Assembly (NCBI GenBank): GCA_963745755.1
Contig: CAVUYP010000001.1
Location: 1,116,001-1,180,000 of the forward strand
Direction of reading: 5' to 3'
Source: RHKX01 sp963745755
GTDB taxonomy: Bacteria > Actinomycetota > Thermoleophilia > Solirubrobacterales > 70-9
DNA length: 64,000 nt
How positions within the stretch are numbered: the first letter of the stretch is position 1; every line of letters begins with the position of its first letter. Shown in pieces: positions 47,427 to 56,583 of the stretch. A program made the position numbers and the translations under genes. Under the pieces are notes generated by a model that did no database searches, was not told the DNA's origin, and saw only the letters and a program-made list of their open reading frames with translations.

Positions 47427-48340
47427 GCGGGCCGGCGCAGCATCCGACGCCGGCCTGGCCGGAGCGGTGGGGAACGGAGGCGGAGCCCCGGGTCGGGTTC
47501 TTCACCGACACCAGCGTCTGCATCGGCTGCAAGGCCTGCGAGGTCGCCTGCAAGGAGTGGAACCAGGTACCGGCCGAAAGCGACGGGCTGAGCGGCAACT
47601 CCTACGACAACAGCCTCGACCTCGGCGCGAACCGCTGGCGGCACGTCGCCTTCATCGAGCAGCGGATCGAGGTCGGCGCCGTCGAGCAGGCCGCCCCCGA
47701 CTCCTGGGTCGAGGAGGCCTCGCGCCAGCAGCTCGTCGAGCGGGGGCTGCCGACCCATGCCGACGACGACGGCTTCCGCTGGCTGATGAGCTCCGACGTC
47801 TGCAAGCACTGCACCGAGGCCGGTTGCCTCGACGGCTGCCCGACCGGCTCGATCTTCCGGACCGAGCACGGCACCGTGGTCGTCCAGGAGGACATCTGCA
47901 ACGGCTGCGGGTACTGCGTGGTCGCCTGCCCGTTCGGCGTCCTCGACCAGCGCCCCGGCGACGGCCGGGTCTGGAAGTGCACGCTCTGCTACGACCGCCT
48001 CGAGGACGACATGGAGCCGGCCTGCGCGCAGGCCTGCCCGACCGATTCGATCCAGTTCGGCGAGCTCGACGTCCTCCGCGTCCGCGCCGCCGAGCGGGTC
48101 GAGCGCCTGCGCGAGAAGGGAGTCGACGGCGCCCGGCTCTACGGCGCCGACGACGACGACGGCGTCGGCGGCTTCGGAGCGTTCTTCCTGCTCCTCGACG
48201 AGCCCGAGGCCTACGGGCTGCCGCCCGACCCGGTCGTCCCGACGCGGCACCTGCCGAAGACGTTCGCCGCCGCCGCGGCGGCGTCGGCCGCGCTGCTCGC
48301 CGGGGTCAGCGCCGCGTTCATCGGCCGGCGCGGGCGATGA
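47423..48340 (+). CDS. Formate dehydrogenase iron-sulfur (beta) subunit
   Basis: 305 aa FdnH/HybA-type ferredoxin. Four Cys clusters: CIGCKACEVACKEWNQ, CKHCTEAGCLDGCPTGSI, CNGCGYCVVACPFGV and CTLCYDRLEDDMEPACAQACP, giving four 4Fe-4S centres that carry electrons from the alpha subunit to the membrane. The C-terminus has one hydrophobic helix (FAAAAAASAALLAGVSAAFI), like the FdnH anchor. GTG start overlaps fdhA; the stop overlaps the NrfD-type gene (ATGA). Confidence 0.9.
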   Translation: MSGPAQHPTPAWPERWGTEAEPRVGFFTDTSVCIGCKACEVACKEWNQVPAESDGLSGNSYDNSLDLGANRWRHVAFIEQRIEVGAVEQAAPDSWVEEASRQQLVERGLPTHADDDGFRWLMSSDVCKHCTEAGCLDGCPTGSIFRTEHGTVVVQEDICNGCGYCVVACPFGVLDQRPGDGRVWKCTLCYDRLEDDMEPACAQACPTDSIQFGELDVLRVRAAERVERLREKGVDGARLYGADDDDGVGGFGAFFLLLDEPEAYGLPPDPVVPTRHLPKTFAAAAAASAALLAGVSAAFIGRRGR

Positions 48341-49266
48341 GCGGCCCCGGCGCCGGGCGCGGCGGCGAGCGGCGGATGGTCGCCAGGGACCGGCCGCGCA
48401 GCTACTACGACCGCCCGGTCGTCAAGGCGCCGGTCTGGACCTGGGAGATTCCCTGGTACTTCTTCGCCGGCGGCCTCGCCGGGGCTTCGGCGCCGCTCGC
48501 CTGGGCCGCCGGGGCGACCGGCAACGAGCGGCTCGCGAGGCGAGCCTGGGCGATAGCCCTCGCCGGCGTCAGCATCAGCCCGGCGCTGCTGATCTCCGAC
48601 CTCGGGCGCCCGGAGCGGTTCCTCAACATGCTGCGGATCTTCAAGGTCACGTCGCCGATGAGCGTCGGCTCCTGGATCCTCGCCGCCAACGGCGCCCTGA
48701 TCACGCCGGCGGCGCTGGCGGCGCTGAGCGATCGCGTCCCGCGCGCTCTCCGGCTCGCCGGCCCGGCGGCGGCGCTGGCGGGGCCTGGGCTGTCGACCTA
48801 CACGGCGGTGCTGATCGCCAACAGCGCGATCCCGGTCTGGAGCGAGGCGCGCCGGCAGCTGCCGTTCCTGTTCGCCGCCGGATCGGCGGCGAGCGCCGGC
48901 GCCGCGGCGACGCTGCTCACCCCCGCCGCCGAGGCCGGGCCGGCCCGTCGCCTCGCGATCGCCGGAGGAGCCGCCGAGCTCGTCGTCGGCGAGGCGATGG
49001 AACGCTCCCTCGGCGCGGCTGCCGAGCCCTACGAGACCGGAGCATCCGGCAGGCTCAGCAGGGCCGCCAAGGGGCTGACCGCAGCCGGCACGGCCCTGAT
49101 GGCGCTCGGACGGCGCCGCCGCGGCGTCGTCCGGGCCGGCGCCGGGCTGGTCCTCGCCGGGGCCGCCTGCGAGCGCTGGGCCGTCTACCGGGCGGGCTTC
49201 GCGTCGGCCGCCGATCCCGGCTACACGGTCGGCCCGCAGCGCGATCGCGTCAGCCGTCGCCCCTGA
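48337..49266 (+). CDS. NrfD/PsrC-type membrane subunit of the formate dehydrogenase
   Basis: 309 aa, eight or nine hydrophobic segments. PVWTWEIPWYFFAGGLAGAS, LLISDLGRPERFLNMLRIFK and SPMSVGSWILAANG are the NrfD/PsrC quinone-site landmarks. It would link the formate dehydrogenase to the quinone pool. The start ATG overlaps fdhB. The 3' end overlaps, convergently, the rhodanese gene by 17 bp. Replaces the cytochrome b (FdnI) used in E. coli. Confidence 0.87.
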   Translation: MSGPGAGRGGERRMVARDRPRSYYDRPVVKAPVWTWEIPWYFFAGGLAGASAPLAWAAGATGNERLARRAWAIALAGVSISPALLISDLGRPERFLNMLRIFKVTSPMSVGSWILAANGALITPAALAALSDRVPRALRLAGPAAALAGPGLSTYTAVLIANSAIPVWSEARRQLPFLFAAGSAASAGAAATLLTPAAEAGPARRLAIAGGAAELVVGEAMERSLGAAAEPYETGASGRLSRAAKGLTAAGTALMALGRRRRGVVRAGAGLVLAGAACERWAVYRAGFASAADPGYTVGPQRDRVSRRP

Positions 49267-49663
49267 CCGTCGCGGCATCGGCGACCGGCAGGCCGGCGGC
49301 ACGCCAGGCCCGAAAGCCGCCGATCAGGTCGGTCGCGTCGAGCCCGAACCGACGCAGCGTCGCCGCCGCGAGGCTCGACTGGCAGCCCTCGTCGCAGACG
49401 ACGACGATCCGCGCCCGCGGTTGGGCCAGATCGCCGAGGGCGTGCGGCGAGGCGGGGTCGAGCCGCCATTCGAGGACGTTGCGGGGGATCCGCCGAGCGC
49501 CGGGGATGACCCCGTCGGCGGCGATCTGCGAGTCGGAGCGGATGTCGACGATGGCAGCGCCGGAACGGGCCTCGTCGAACGCCACGACGGGCTCCAGCCG
49601 GGCCAGCTCCGCCCGGGCCTCGGCGAGCAGCGTCGCCACGGTGAGCACCGGTTGCCGGCTCAA
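49250..49663 (-). CDS. Rhodanese-like protein linked to selD
   Basis: 137 aa single rhodanese domain. AAIVDIRSDSQIAADGVIPGARRIPRNVLEW is the N-terminal half. VVVCDEGCQSSLAAATLRRFG carries the active-site Cys loop (CDEGCQS). DLIGGFRAWRAAGLP closes the fold. TTG start overlapping the selD stop (TTGA). Rhodaneses transfer sulfane sulfur and can carry selenium; directly coupled to selD it may pass reduced selenium to selenophosphate synthesis. That role is inference. Confidence 0.8.
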   Translation of the reverse strand: MSRQPVLTVATLLAEARAELARLEPVVAFDEARSGAAIVDIRSDSQIAADGVIPGARRIPRNVLEWRLDPASPHALGDLAQPRARIVVVCDEGCQSSLAAATLRRFGLDATDLIGGFRAWRAAGLPVADAATVRGDG

Positions 49664-50691
49664 CGGACCACGATCCGCCCCGCTGGTCCGCTGCGAACCC
49701 GGCCGATCACGGTGCCCGGGACCGCGGCCGCCGCCGCCGCGTCGATGCTGACCAGCAGCCCCCCGGAGGTCATCGCGTCGGTGACGAGCGTCCGCCGCTG
49801 CTCCGGCACCGACGGGCCGTAGTCGGTGAAGGCGTCGGCCTGGAGGCGGTTGCGGCGGCTGCCGCCGGCGAGCGCCGCATCGTCGCCGGCGAGCTCGAGG
49901 ACGCCGTCGATCGCCGGCACCCGCTCCGACTCCAGAACGGCGCCGACGCCGCTGGCCAGGCACATCTCCTGGAGGTGGCCGAGCAGCCCGAAGCCGGTCA
50001 CGTCGGTCGCCGCGTGCGCCCCGGCGGCGACCGCGGCCTGCGAGGCGGCGGCGTTGAGCTCGCACATGACCGCGACGGCGCCCGCGAGCAGGGCCGGATC
50101 GGCGAGATCGCGCTTCGCCGCCGTCGTCGCCAGCCCCGACCCGAGCGGCTTGCTGAGGACGAGCGCGTCGCCGGGCCGGGCGCCGGCGTTGGTCAGCATC
50201 CGCTCCGGGTCGACGAGCCCGGTGACGGCGAGCCCGTACTTCGGCTCCGGGTCGTCGATCGAGTGCCCACCGCCGATCGCGGCGCCGGCGGCGGCAACGG
50301 CCTCGGCGCCGCCGACGAGGATCTCGCGGAGGATCTCCGGGGCGAGGTCGTCGAGCGGGAAGGCGACGAGGTTGAGCGCGACGAGCGGCGTCCCTCCCAT
50401 CGCGTAGACGTCGGAGAGCGCGTTCGCGGCGGCGATTCGGCCGAAGTCGCGCGGGTCGTCGACGATCGGCGTGAAGAAGTCGGCGGTGTGGACGATGGCC
50501 TGCCGGGCGCCGATGCGGAAGACCGCCGCGTCGTCGGCGGTCTGCGAGCCGACGAGCAGGTCGGGGTGACCGGCGAAGTTCTCGGGCAGCCCGGCGAGGA
50601 CTTCGGCGAGGCGGTCGCGGGGGATCTTGCACGCGCAGCCGGCGCCGTGGGAGAGCGAGGTGAGACGCGGCGATGCCTCGGTGGATCCCAT
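49660..50691 (-). CDS. selD: Selenide, water dikinase (selenophosphate synthetase)
   Basis: 343 aa. LSHGAGCACKIPRDRL contains catalytic Cys19 and Lys22, equivalent to Cys17/Lys20 of E. coli SelD; this copy uses Cys, not Sec. TADDAAVFRIG, HTADFFTPIVDDP, ANALSDVYAMGG and GGGHSIDDPEPKYGLAVTG bind ATP and metals. DVTGFGLLGHLQEMC is the C-terminal signature. Makes selenophosphate from selenide and ATP for SelA. Divergent from selA with only 22 bp between start codons. Frame intact. Confidence 0.95.
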   Translation of the reverse strand: MGSTEASPRLTSLSHGAGCACKIPRDRLAEVLAGLPENFAGHPDLLVGSQTADDAAVFRIGARQAIVHTADFFTPIVDDPRDFGRIAAANALSDVYAMGGTPLVALNLVAFPLDDLAPEILREILVGGAEAVAAAGAAIGGGHSIDDPEPKYGLAVTGLVDPERMLTNAGARPGDALVLSKPLGSGLATTAAKRDLADPALLAGAVAVMCELNAAASQAAVAAGAHAATDVTGFGLLGHLQEMCLASGVGAVLESERVPAIDGVLELAGDDAALAGGSRRNRLQADAFTDYGPSVPEQRRTLVTDAMTSGGLLVSIDAAAAAAVPGTVIGRVRSGPAGRIVVR

Positions 50692-50697
50692 GCCGCG

Positions 50698-50707
50698 AAG
50701 ATACTCT
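50698..50707. promoter_or_regulatory. Shared, near-symmetric -10 element between selD and selA
   Basis: AAGATACTCT reads TACTCT toward selA (6 nt from its GTG) and TATCTT toward selD (6 nt from its ATG). Both transcripts would be leaderless. No other space for promoters exists in the 22-bp gap. Placement is inferred. Confidence 0.45.
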
Positions 50708-50713
50708 GACCGG

Positions 50714-52078
50714 GTGGCAGCCGAAACGGGTCGATCGCAGGGGCCGGGGCGCCGCAACGCGAGGCTGCGCGAGCTCCCCTCCGTGGAGCGGCTCGCGGGC
50801 TCGCTGACCGCTCCGCGCCCGCTCGCGGTCGCGGCGGCCCGGTCCGAGATCGAGGCGGCGCGCGCCCGGGTCGAGGCCGGCGACGACGATCCGATCGACC
50901 ACGAAGACCTCCGGCAGCGGGCCGAACGCCGCGCCGAGATGCTGGCGGCGGCATCGCTGCACCCGGTCGTCAACGCCACCGGCGTGATCCTCCACACCAA
51001 CCTCGGCCGGGCGCCGCTGGCCGCCGAGGCGGCGGCCGCGGCGGCGCTGGTCGCCGGCTCCTACTCGAACCTCGAGTACGAGCTCGCCGGCGGCGCTCGC
51101 GGCAGCCGCCACGACCACCTCGAGCCGCTGCTCGTCGGCCTGACCGGCGCCGACGGCGGCGATCGCCGTCAACAACAACGCCGCGGCGGTGATGCTGGCG
51201 CTCGCGGCGCTGGCCGGCGGCGGCGAGGTGGTGCTCGGACGCGACCAGCTCGTCGAGATCGGCGGCTCGTTCCGGATCCCGGAGATCCTCGCCCACAGCG
51301 GCGCCGCCCTGGTCGAGGTCGGGACCACGAACCGGACCCGGGCGGCCGACTACGAGGCCGCCGTCGGCCCGCGGACGAAGGCGCTGATGCGCGTCCACCA
51401 ATCGAACTTCCGCACCGTCGGGTTCACCGAGGGGCCGGCGATCGCCGAGCTGGCCGCGATCGCCCGCGCCCACGCCCTGCAGCTGATCGACGATCTCGGC
51501 TCCGGCGCCTCCGCCCCGATCGGAGACGAGCCGCTGATCGGCGACTCGGTCGCGGCCGGCGCGGTCACCTGCTTCTCCGCCGACAAGCTGCTCGGCGGAC
51601 CGCAGGCCGGCATCATCGCCGGGCCCGCCGCCGCGATCGACCGCTGCCGGCGCCATCCCGCTGGCCCGGGCCGTGCGGCTCGACAAGCTCCAGATCGCCG
51701 CCCTCGAGGCGACCCTGCGGCTGCGCCGCGACCGCGGTCCCGGTTCGATCCCGGCGACGGCGATGCTGGCCGCCGGCGAGGACGAGCTTCGCGCCCGCGC
51801 CGAGCTGATGGCCGCGCTGATCGGTGCGCCCGCCCGGGTCGAGACGGGGATCGCCAGGATGGGCGGCGGCACCCTGCCGACGATGCCGTTGCCGGGCCCG
51901 GTCTGCGCCGTCGAGCCCGGGCAGGCGGGGGCCGAACGGGCTCGCCGCGGCGCTGCGCAGCGGCAAGCCGCCGGTCGTCGCCCGGATCGCCGACGGCCTC
52001 GTCCTCCTCGACCCCCGGACCCTCGGCGACGACGAGGCCCGGGCCGCCGCCGAGGCGGTGCGGCGCGCCCTTGACTGA
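50714..52078 (+). CDS. selA: L-seryl-tRNA(Sec) selenium transferase (frameshifted)
   Basis: About 455 aa PLP enzyme. LRELPSVERLAGSL and HPVVNATGVILHTNLGRAPL open the family. VNNNAAAVMLALAALAGGGEVVL, VGTTNRTRAADYEAA and FSADKLLGGPQAGII follow; the Lys of ADKLLGG binds PLP. Converts Ser-tRNA(Sec) to Sec-tRNA(Sec) with selenophosphate. One-base insertions near 51165, 51658 and 51940. GTG 50714 is used, since an ATG at 50690 would overlap the selD start codon. The end overlaps selB. Confidence 0.93.
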
Positions 52079-53808
52079 GCGGACCGTCGCCGGCCCCGGC
52101 CTGACGCTCGGCACAGCCGGCCACATCGACCACGGCAAGACCCGGCTCGTCGCGGCGCTGACCGGCGCCGAGACCGACCGGCTCGCCGAGGAGCGGCGGC
52201 GCGGGATCTCGATCGAGCTGGGCTTCGCCGAGCTGGCGCTGCCCGGCATCGGATCGATCGGAGTCGTCGACGTGCCCGGCCACGAGCGGCTCGTCCGAAC
52301 GATGGTCGCCGGCGCCGGCGGCATCGACCTCTTCCTGCTCGTCGTCGCCGCCGACGACGGCGTGATGCCGCAGACGATCGAGCACCTCGAGGTGCTGCGG
52401 GCGCTCGGGGTCGAGTGCGGGGTCGTGGCGCTCAGCAAGATCGACCTCGCCGACGCCGAGACCCTCGACCTCGCCCGCGAGGAGATCGCCGCGCCTGCTG
52501 CCCGGGACCCCGATCGTCGCGGTCAGCGCCCGGACCGGCGCCGGGATCGAGACGCTCCGCGAGGCGATCGGCACCGCCGCCACCGCGCTCGGCGGCGAGC
52601 GCGCCGAACCGTGGCCCGCCCGGGACGGGCTGCTGCACGTCGATCGCTCGTTCACGATCGCCGGCGCCGGCACCGTCGTCACCGGCACCGTCGCCGGCGC
52701 CGGATTCGCGGCCGGCGACGACGTCACGATCCTGCCGTCGGGCCGACCGGCGCGGATCCGCGCCGTCCAGGTCCACGGCGCCGACGTCGACGCGGTCGGC
52801 GGCGGGCGCCGCGCCGCCCTCAACCTCGCCGCGACCGGGCGCGAGGAGGTGCCGAGGGGATCGGTCGTCTGCGCCGGCGAGCACCATCCCGATCCCAGCT
52901 ACCGGCTCGACGTCCTGCTCCTCGGCGGGGCCGTCGTCGATCCGTCCGGGCTCGGACGGGTCCAGGTGCACCACGGCACCCGCGACGTTCCGGCCCGGGT
53001 CGTGGCGCTCGGGGCCGACATGGCCCAGCTTCGACTCGAGGCGCCGCTCGTCGCTCGCGCCCGCGACCGCCTCGTGCTCCGCGCGATCGCGCCCCCGGCG
53101 ACGCTCGGAGGGGCCGCGGTGATCGACCCCGACCCGCGCCGGCATGGACCGGGACCCGAGGCGGAGCGACTGCGGCTGCTCCGCGAGGGCGGCGCCGCCG
53201 AGATCGTCGAGCAGGCCGTCCTCGCCGGCAGCCGGCTGCCGGCCGATCCGGGCCGCTGGCATGCCGACGCCGATCTCGCCTGGGCGCTGCCGCGCCACCC
53301 CGAGCCCGAGTGGCGCCGCGCCGTCGGCGAACTGCTCGGCTCCGGCAGGATCGGCGATGAGCGGGCGATGTTGGCGCCGCCCGCGGCGGCGCCGGCGACC
53401 ACCGAGCGGCCCGCTCCGCCCGCGCTCGACGGACTCGACCTGCGACTCCTGGCGACGCTCGCCGGCGACGGCACCGAACCACGGCCGCCGCAGGCGCTCG
53501 CCGCCGCGCTCGGCATCTCCCGCGCCGAGGCCGTCCGCCGGCTCGACCTGCTCGCCGCAGCAGGCCGGCTGCGGCGGATCGCCGCCGACGTCTACTACGA
53601 GGCCGGCCGCCTCGAGCGGATCGAGCGGCTGGTCCTCGAGCTGCTGCGCCGGCGCGGCTCGATCTCGCTCGCCGAGCTGCGCGACGCCCTGCGGACCAGC
53701 CGCAAGTACTCGCAGGCGATCCTCGAGCACCTCGACCGCTCCGGGCTGACCGTGCGGCGCGGCGACGAGCACCTCCTCCGCCCCTCCGCCCGGCGGTCCA
53801 GCGCGTAG
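52071..53808 (+). CDS. selB: Selenocysteine-specific elongation factor SelB (one frameshift near 52495)
   Basis: About 579 aa GTPase. GTAGHIDHGKTRLVAALTG (G1), RGISIELGFAEL (G2), VVDVPGHERLVRTM (G3) and LSKIDLADAE (G4). Domain 2 holds SFTIAGAGTVVTGTVAGAG. The C-terminal third is a set of winged helices (LAAALGISRAEAVRRLDLLA; DALRTSRKYSQAILEHLDRSG), which in SelB bind the SECIS hairpin. TTG start overlaps selA. The selB stop is 19 bp before tRNA-Sec. Confidence 0.93.
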
Positions 53809-53827
53809 CCTCCGCGGACGTCATCTG

Positions 53828-53920
53828 GGGGCGGCAGGGGTCTGGTGGCCCATCTGGTCTTCAAAACCAGCAGGGCGGTGCAGCCCACCGCTTGGAAGGT
53901 TCGATTCCTTCGCCGCCTCG
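53828..53920 (+). tRNA. selC: tRNA-Sec (anticodon UCA)
   Basis: 93 nt. The 8-bp acceptor stem GGGGCGGC/GCCGCCTC (one G-U) stacks on a 5-bp T stem GAAGG/CCTTC with loop TTCGATT, giving the 8+5 arrangement peculiar to tRNA-Sec. Anticodon arm CTGGT-CTTCAAA-ACCAG shows TCA. A long variable arm (CAGGGCGGTGCAGCCCACCG) follows. Discriminator G at 53920; CCA is not encoded. Placed directly after selB. Confidence 0.93.
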
Positions 53921-53926
53921 TCGGCG

Positions 53927-55560
53927 CTAGATCTCCTCGGGGATCATCTGGATCGCCCCGCTCGGGCATTCGGCGACGCAGATCCCGCAGCCCTTGCAGA
54001 AGTCGAGATCGATCTCGTAGCGCTCGCCGGGCCGGCCGAGCTTGATCACGGCGTTGTCGGGACAGACGCCGTAGCAGTTGTCGCAGGAGAAGCAGTTGCC
54101 GCACGACAGGCAGCGACGTGCCTCGAACAGGGCAGTCGAGGCGTCGTGGCCGCGCACCACCTCGGCGAAGTTGCTCTGCCGGCGAACCGCGTCGAGCCGC
54201 GGCCGGTGCGTCCGCGGCGCGTCCGCGTAGTACCAGGTGTTGAGCGTGTCGAAGCCGGCGAGCTCGGGCTCGCCGGCGGGCCGCATGCTCGAGGCCGCGC
54301 AGCCAGTCGTCGACGTTGTCGGCGGCGCGGCGGCCGTGGCCGACGGCGACGGTCACCGACCGCTCGGCCGGGACCATGTCGCCGCCGGCGAAGACGCCGG
54401 CGCGGCCCGTCATCAGGTTCTCGCCGACGGCCACGACCCCGTCGTCGATCTCGATCCCGGGCACGTCCTCGACCAGCGAGAGGTCGCAATCCTGCCCGAG
54501 CGCGAGCACGACCGCGTCCGCCTCGAGCTCGTCGAGATCGCCGGTCGGTTGCGGGAAGCCGGACTCGTCGAGCTCCATGCGCTCGATCACCAGCTTGCCC
54601 TCGTCGGCACGCTTGATCGTCGACAGCCAGCGCATCAGCACGCCCTCCTCGGCGGCCTCCTCGACCTCGACGTCGTGAGCGGGCATCTGCTCGCGGGTCC
54701 GCCGGTAGACGACGACCGCGTCCTCGGCGCCGAGCCGCTTCGCCGTCCGGGCGGCGTCCATCGCCGTGTCGCCGCCGCCGTAGACCGCCACGCGCCGGCC
54801 CAGCAACGGCTTCTCGCCGGTCTCGACGCCGTGCAACATCGAGACGGCGTCGAGGACGTGAGCGGCCGAGCCGGCCGGGATGTAGGCGCGCTTGCCGATC
54901 TGGGCGCCGACGGCGAGGAACGCGGCGTCGAATCCCTCCGCCGAGCGCCGCCTCGAGGTCGGTCACCTTGCTGTTCAGCTCGAGCTCGACGCCGAGATCG
55001 AGGATCCGGCTCACCTCGGCGTCGAGGACTCGCGCGGCAGCCGATAGCGGGGGATCCCGAACCGCATCATCCCGCCGCTCATCGGACCGGCCTCGCGGAT
55101 CGTCACCTCGATGGCCGTGGCGCCGCAGGAAGTAGGCGGCGGCGAGCCCCGACGGCCCGGCGCCGACGACGAGCACCCGCTTGCCGGACGGCTCACCCGG
55201 GCCCGGCAGCGCCCAGCCGGCCTCGATGCCGGCGTCGCCGAGGAACCGCTCGACCGAGTTGATGCCGACCGACTCGTCGAGCTGACCGCGGTTGCAGGCG
55301 GTCTCGCAGGGGTGGTAGCAGACCCGTCCCATGATCGCCGGGAACGGGTTGTCGGCGACGATCCGCCGCCAGGCCCGCTCGTATCCGTCGCCGCCCTCCT
55401 CGGCCTCGTAGAGCCATTGCTGGATGTCCTCGCCGGCCGGGCAGGCGTGGTTGCAGGGCGGCAGCCGGTCGATGTAGACGGCGCGCTCGGTTCGCCAGGT
55501 GCCGGTCTTGTTGGCGAGGCTGGTGCCGACGTCGAGCGTGATCGCGAACGGCTTCTCCAT
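53927..55560 (-). CDS. NAD(P)-linked FAD oxidoreductase with ferredoxin domain (GltD-like), partner of PorGAB (frameshifted)
   Basis: About 545 aa. The N-terminal Cys domain reads PPCNHACPAGEDIQQWL and CYHPCETACNRGQ. FAD site VLVVGAGPSGLAAAYFLRR. NAD(P) site VAVYGGGDTAMDAARTAKRLG. GVFAGGDMVPAERSV is the second FAD motif. The C-terminal ferredoxin holds CLSCGNCFSCDNCYGVCPDNA and CKGCGICVAECPSGAI, i.e. a PorD-like 2x[4Fe-4S] piece. Breaks near 55110, 55025, 54945 and 54290. It follows porB with a TGATG overlap, so it probably passes electrons between the 2-oxoacid oxidoreductase and NAD(P)H. Confidence 0.85.
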
Positions 55561-56574
55561 CAGGACCCCGCCGGCCGTCGCCTCGTCGACGCAGGCCGAA
55601 GCGCTCGATGTTGCGGTCGGCTCCGGCCTGGATCCGGTCGAGGACCTCGGTGTTCTCCTCCGGCTTGAAGAGGTGGGCGAAGCGGCGCTGCCGCTTCAGG
55701 TACTCGACGACCGGCGTTCGCCGGCGGATCTTCGCGACGTCGACGACCTCGCCGTGCTCGGCCTCGAAGACCGGGAACAGGCCGGTCTCCTTGGCGAGGC
55801 GGGCGAGCAGGATCGTGTCCTCCGAAGCCGATCCCCAGCCGAGCGGGCAGGGGACGAACGCGTGGATGTAGCGGGCGCCGCGCAGCTCCATCGCCCGCTC
55901 GACCTTCGCCTCGAGGTCGCGCGGCTCGGCGACCGTCGCCGTGGCGACGTAGGGGATCTCGTGCGCCATCGCGATCAGTGGCACGTTCTTGCCCTGCCCG
56001 AAGACGTTGCCGGGCTCCGGGCCGACCGGCTTCGTGTTCGCGGTCCGGGCGGCGGGCGGCGTCGCGCCGGAGCGCTGCACGCCCGTGTTCATGTAGCCCT
56101 CGTTGTCGTAGCAGACGAACAGCACGTCGTCGTTGCGCTCGAACATTCCCGACAGGCAGCCGAAGCCGATGTCGACGGTGCCGCCGTCGCCGGCCTGGGC
56201 GACGACCCTGACGTCCTCGCTGCCCTTCGCCTTCATCGCCGCCGCCATCCCGCTCGCGACCGCGGGGGCGTTGCCGAACAGGGAGTGGATCCACGGCAGC
56301 TGCCAGGACGACTCCGGAAACGGCGTCGAGAAGACCTCGAGGCAACCGGTCGCGTTGGCGGCGATCATGCTGCCCGTCGGTGGCGCGCATCGCCGCGTCG
56401 AGCGCGTAGCGGGCACCGAGCGCCTCCCCGCATCCGCGGCAGGCCCGGTGGCCGGAGGTGAGCGTGTTCGAGCGCTCCATCCGCGCCTGCACGGAGCGCT
56501 GCGTCGGGATCGAGGAGCCGGTTGCCGACGACGAAGGTGCCGGCCTGGTAGTGCTTGATCTGCTGCTTCGCCAT
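55560..56574 (-). CDS. porB: 2-oxoacid (pyruvate):ferredoxin oxidoreductase beta subunit (frameshifted)
   Basis: About 338 aa TPP-binding subunit. IKHYQAGTFVVGNRLL and SGHRACRGCGEALGARYALD contain the Cys residues of the proximal 4Fe-4S cluster. MIAANATGCLEVFSTPFP, AQAGDGGTVDIGFGCLSG (TPP motif GDGG) and CYDNEGYMNTGVQRS (NxxYxNTG) are diagnostic of pyruvate synthase. Breaks near 56505, 56375 and 55600. Last bases overlap the start of the FAD protein. Confidence 0.9.
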
Positions 56575-56583
56575 CGCTGTGCC

